Shown here piece after piece: positions 4,523 through 5,916 of a stretch of 5,916 bases of DNA (position 1 is the stretch's first letter; each line of letters opens with the position of its first letter). The notes beneath the pieces were generated by a model that was not told the DNA's origin, made no database searches, and was given only the letters and a program-made list of their open reading frames with translations. The position numbers and the translations under genes are program-made. The DNA is from Hyphomicrobiales bacterium (GTDB taxonomy: Bacteria > Pseudomonadota > Alphaproteobacteria > Rhizobiales > SZUA-8): assembly GCA_003232175.1 (NCBI GenBank), contig QILX01000270.1:1-5916 (forward strand), in the 5' to 3' direction.

Positions 4523-5916
4523 CAGGACTTGGTTTTGTCTTTTTCCATAGCCGCCTTGAGCACCTGAAGGGCGGCGAAAGGCGAATCCTTAACGAATTCG
4601 GCTTCGCGGCGGCGCTTTGTCTTTGCCCCGGAACCGGACTTGGACCGATAGTCAGGACCGTTGCCGCTTCTATTGGCATTGCTCCGACTATTTGACTTGT
4701 CTTTTGTGGCGCCGGACACAGTATTTTTTGACCGATTTGCCGGATCCCGGCGCTCGCGGCTCCTGCCGGTCTTTCCCGCACCTTCTCCGAGCGCCTTACC
4801 GGACGGGCCGTCCTCGCCGCGCCGGGCCTGAGTATTTTTTGATTTCACCCGTGCCGGCCTCCGGCTTTTGGGCTGCCAGACATCGATGAGCCCGGGGTCT
4901 TCGAGTTTCGCTGGCACCGGGTCACTATCAGTGTCAGCACCAGGCGATACCGATGGCTCTGCTGCCAAAGTGGGCACCACGGCGGCGGCCTCGGGGGTGT
5001 TCAGAAGACTTGCGTCCTGCGCGGATTTCGGTTCCGCCTCTTTGTGTTCACTTTCTCCCGCATCCATCGGCGGTGGCGGAGATGCTTCATCGCGCGAAGC
5101 AGATGACGGCGCAACGGCTTCCGCCTTGGCAGGCTTTGTTTCGGCTGTCTCCTCCGGGCCTTCCTCCTCCGCGCCTTGGTCTTTGTCAGCCAATTGCGCC
5201 GGCCCGGTCTTTTGAGAGTCTGGCGCGGGCGCGGTGAATTTCTGGCGAACAAAACCCAGTGCTATCAGGATTTGTGCAAAAGCATCCCCCGAACATCCCA
5301 CCAGCGACATCATGGTGGGCGTTACCGTAAACCCGCCCGAGGGATGGGAGCCTTCGGGCCGGGCTTCATCCGGTTTGCCTGCCCTCCAGTGGACCAGCGG
5401 CCGCAAAGTATCTCCCAGCCGCTCCAGCATATCGGCGCGGACGGCGCGGGTGCCGCAAATCCGATAGCCAAGGGCTTCGTAAAAACCTCTTGGCGCATCA
5501 GCGGGGACTTCGAAAGATGTCAGGCCATCGCTGGGCATGTCCGGCCAGTCGTCTCGTAGGGTCCCCGATTTTTCTTCCTGGGAAAGTTTAAACAATAACA
5601 ATCGCAATCCAGCCGCCTGAGGTTTTAGAAGCTGTGGGAAAAACAGGGTAAAGGCTCCGAACCGCAAACCATGGCGCCGCAGCGTTGCCCGTGACGGCTG
5701 ATCGAGCAGATGGACATCGTGCCAGCAATCCAAGATTTTCCGCCACCCGAAACCCGACACCGCGCGCCAGACCTGTCACTTGGCTGTCAGCATCAAGGCT
5801 GAATATGGGGGCCAGAATTTCGGCGATGTGTTGGGTTGTCCAGGTCTCCAGCCGCTTTTCCACCGCTTCAACGTCCGGTGGCGTGATCTGTTCATCGGCC
5901 AACAGCTTCAGCCGGG
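4522..5916 (-). pseudogene. SUV3-like ATP-dependent helicase, C-terminal part, frameshifted
   Basis: This is the C-terminal part of the large alphaproteobacterial helicase related to mitochondrial SUV3 (superfamily 2). The ATPase motifs lie outside the window. From 5916 one frame reads LETWTTQHIAEILAPIFSL and GLARGVGFRVAENLGLLAR, then at about 5713-5723 the family sequence moves to another frame: LRRHGLRFGAFTLFFPQLLK, then EALGYRICGTRAVRADMLERL and a conserved TPTMMSLVGCSGDAFAQIL. Two bases, or 2 plus a multiple of three (up to about 17 by homologue length), are missing. The rest is a ~230-residue low-complexity tail, first Ala/Pro/Glu-rich and then Lys/Arg/Ser-rich, closing with SPFAALQVLKAAMEKDKTKS, a terminal motif common in these helicases. 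Its stop overlaps the S4 start by one base. The downstream frame, open from ATG 5760, would lack all helicase motors. Whether the break is real or an assembly fault is unresolved. Confidence 0.85.

Noticed and set aside
4868..5252. Several open frames antisense or alternate to the helicase tail
   Set aside because: They arise from the low-complexity GC-rich tail, which leaves all frames open; none has family features.

Overview
The window reads as a chromosomal housekeeping segment of an alphaproteobacterium. The evidence is the run, all on the minus strand, of a SUV3-like helicase C-terminus, a small S4-domain RNA-binding protein, a 7Fe ferredoxin (fdxA) and a CarD/CdnL regulator, an order typical of alphaproteobacteria. 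It is followed by endonuclease III (nth), an EI24/CysZ-like membrane protein and an alphaproteobacterial-type PfkB adenosine kinase. Base composition looks moderately GC-rich and even outside the intergenic stretches. I cannot name a genus.

Layout. 1-918 (minus): adenosine kinase, its last ~30 codons cut off by the window edge and its reading frame broken near position 838. 919-1060: divergent promoter region. 1061-1744 (plus): EI24/CysZ-like multi-pass membrane protein starting at TTG. 1730-2364 (minus): endonuclease III, converging with the previous gene (15-bp overlap) and broken by a 7-nt deletion inside its LSAQATD motif. 2365-2695: a gene-free stretch with three tandem ~44-bp hairpin repeats, a diverged fourth copy and a perfect 9-bp palindrome. 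2696-3250 (minus): intact carD. 3251-3693: a long gene-free stretch with a terminator candidate, competing hairpins, a plausible carD promoter and an implied ~290-nt carD leader. 3694-4032 (minus): intact fdxA with all nine cysteines. 4127-4522 (minus): S4-domain protein joined to the helicase by a TGATG overlap. 4522-5916 (minus): C-terminal third of the helicase, frameshifted near 5713-5723, with a long low-complexity tail.

The genes are ordinary: RNA handling (helicase plus S4 protein, translationally coupled), electron transfer, control of RNA polymerase at promoters, base-excision repair and purine salvage. I see no defence locus, phage, transposase, tRNA, rRNA or CRISPR array. The most notable feature is that three of the seven genes carry frame-breaking small deletions while otherwise staying open and family-like. 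This means either recent gene decay or a flawed assembly. Second is the structured repeat cluster between carD and nth, which shows compensatory stem changes. I found no convincing new biological system.
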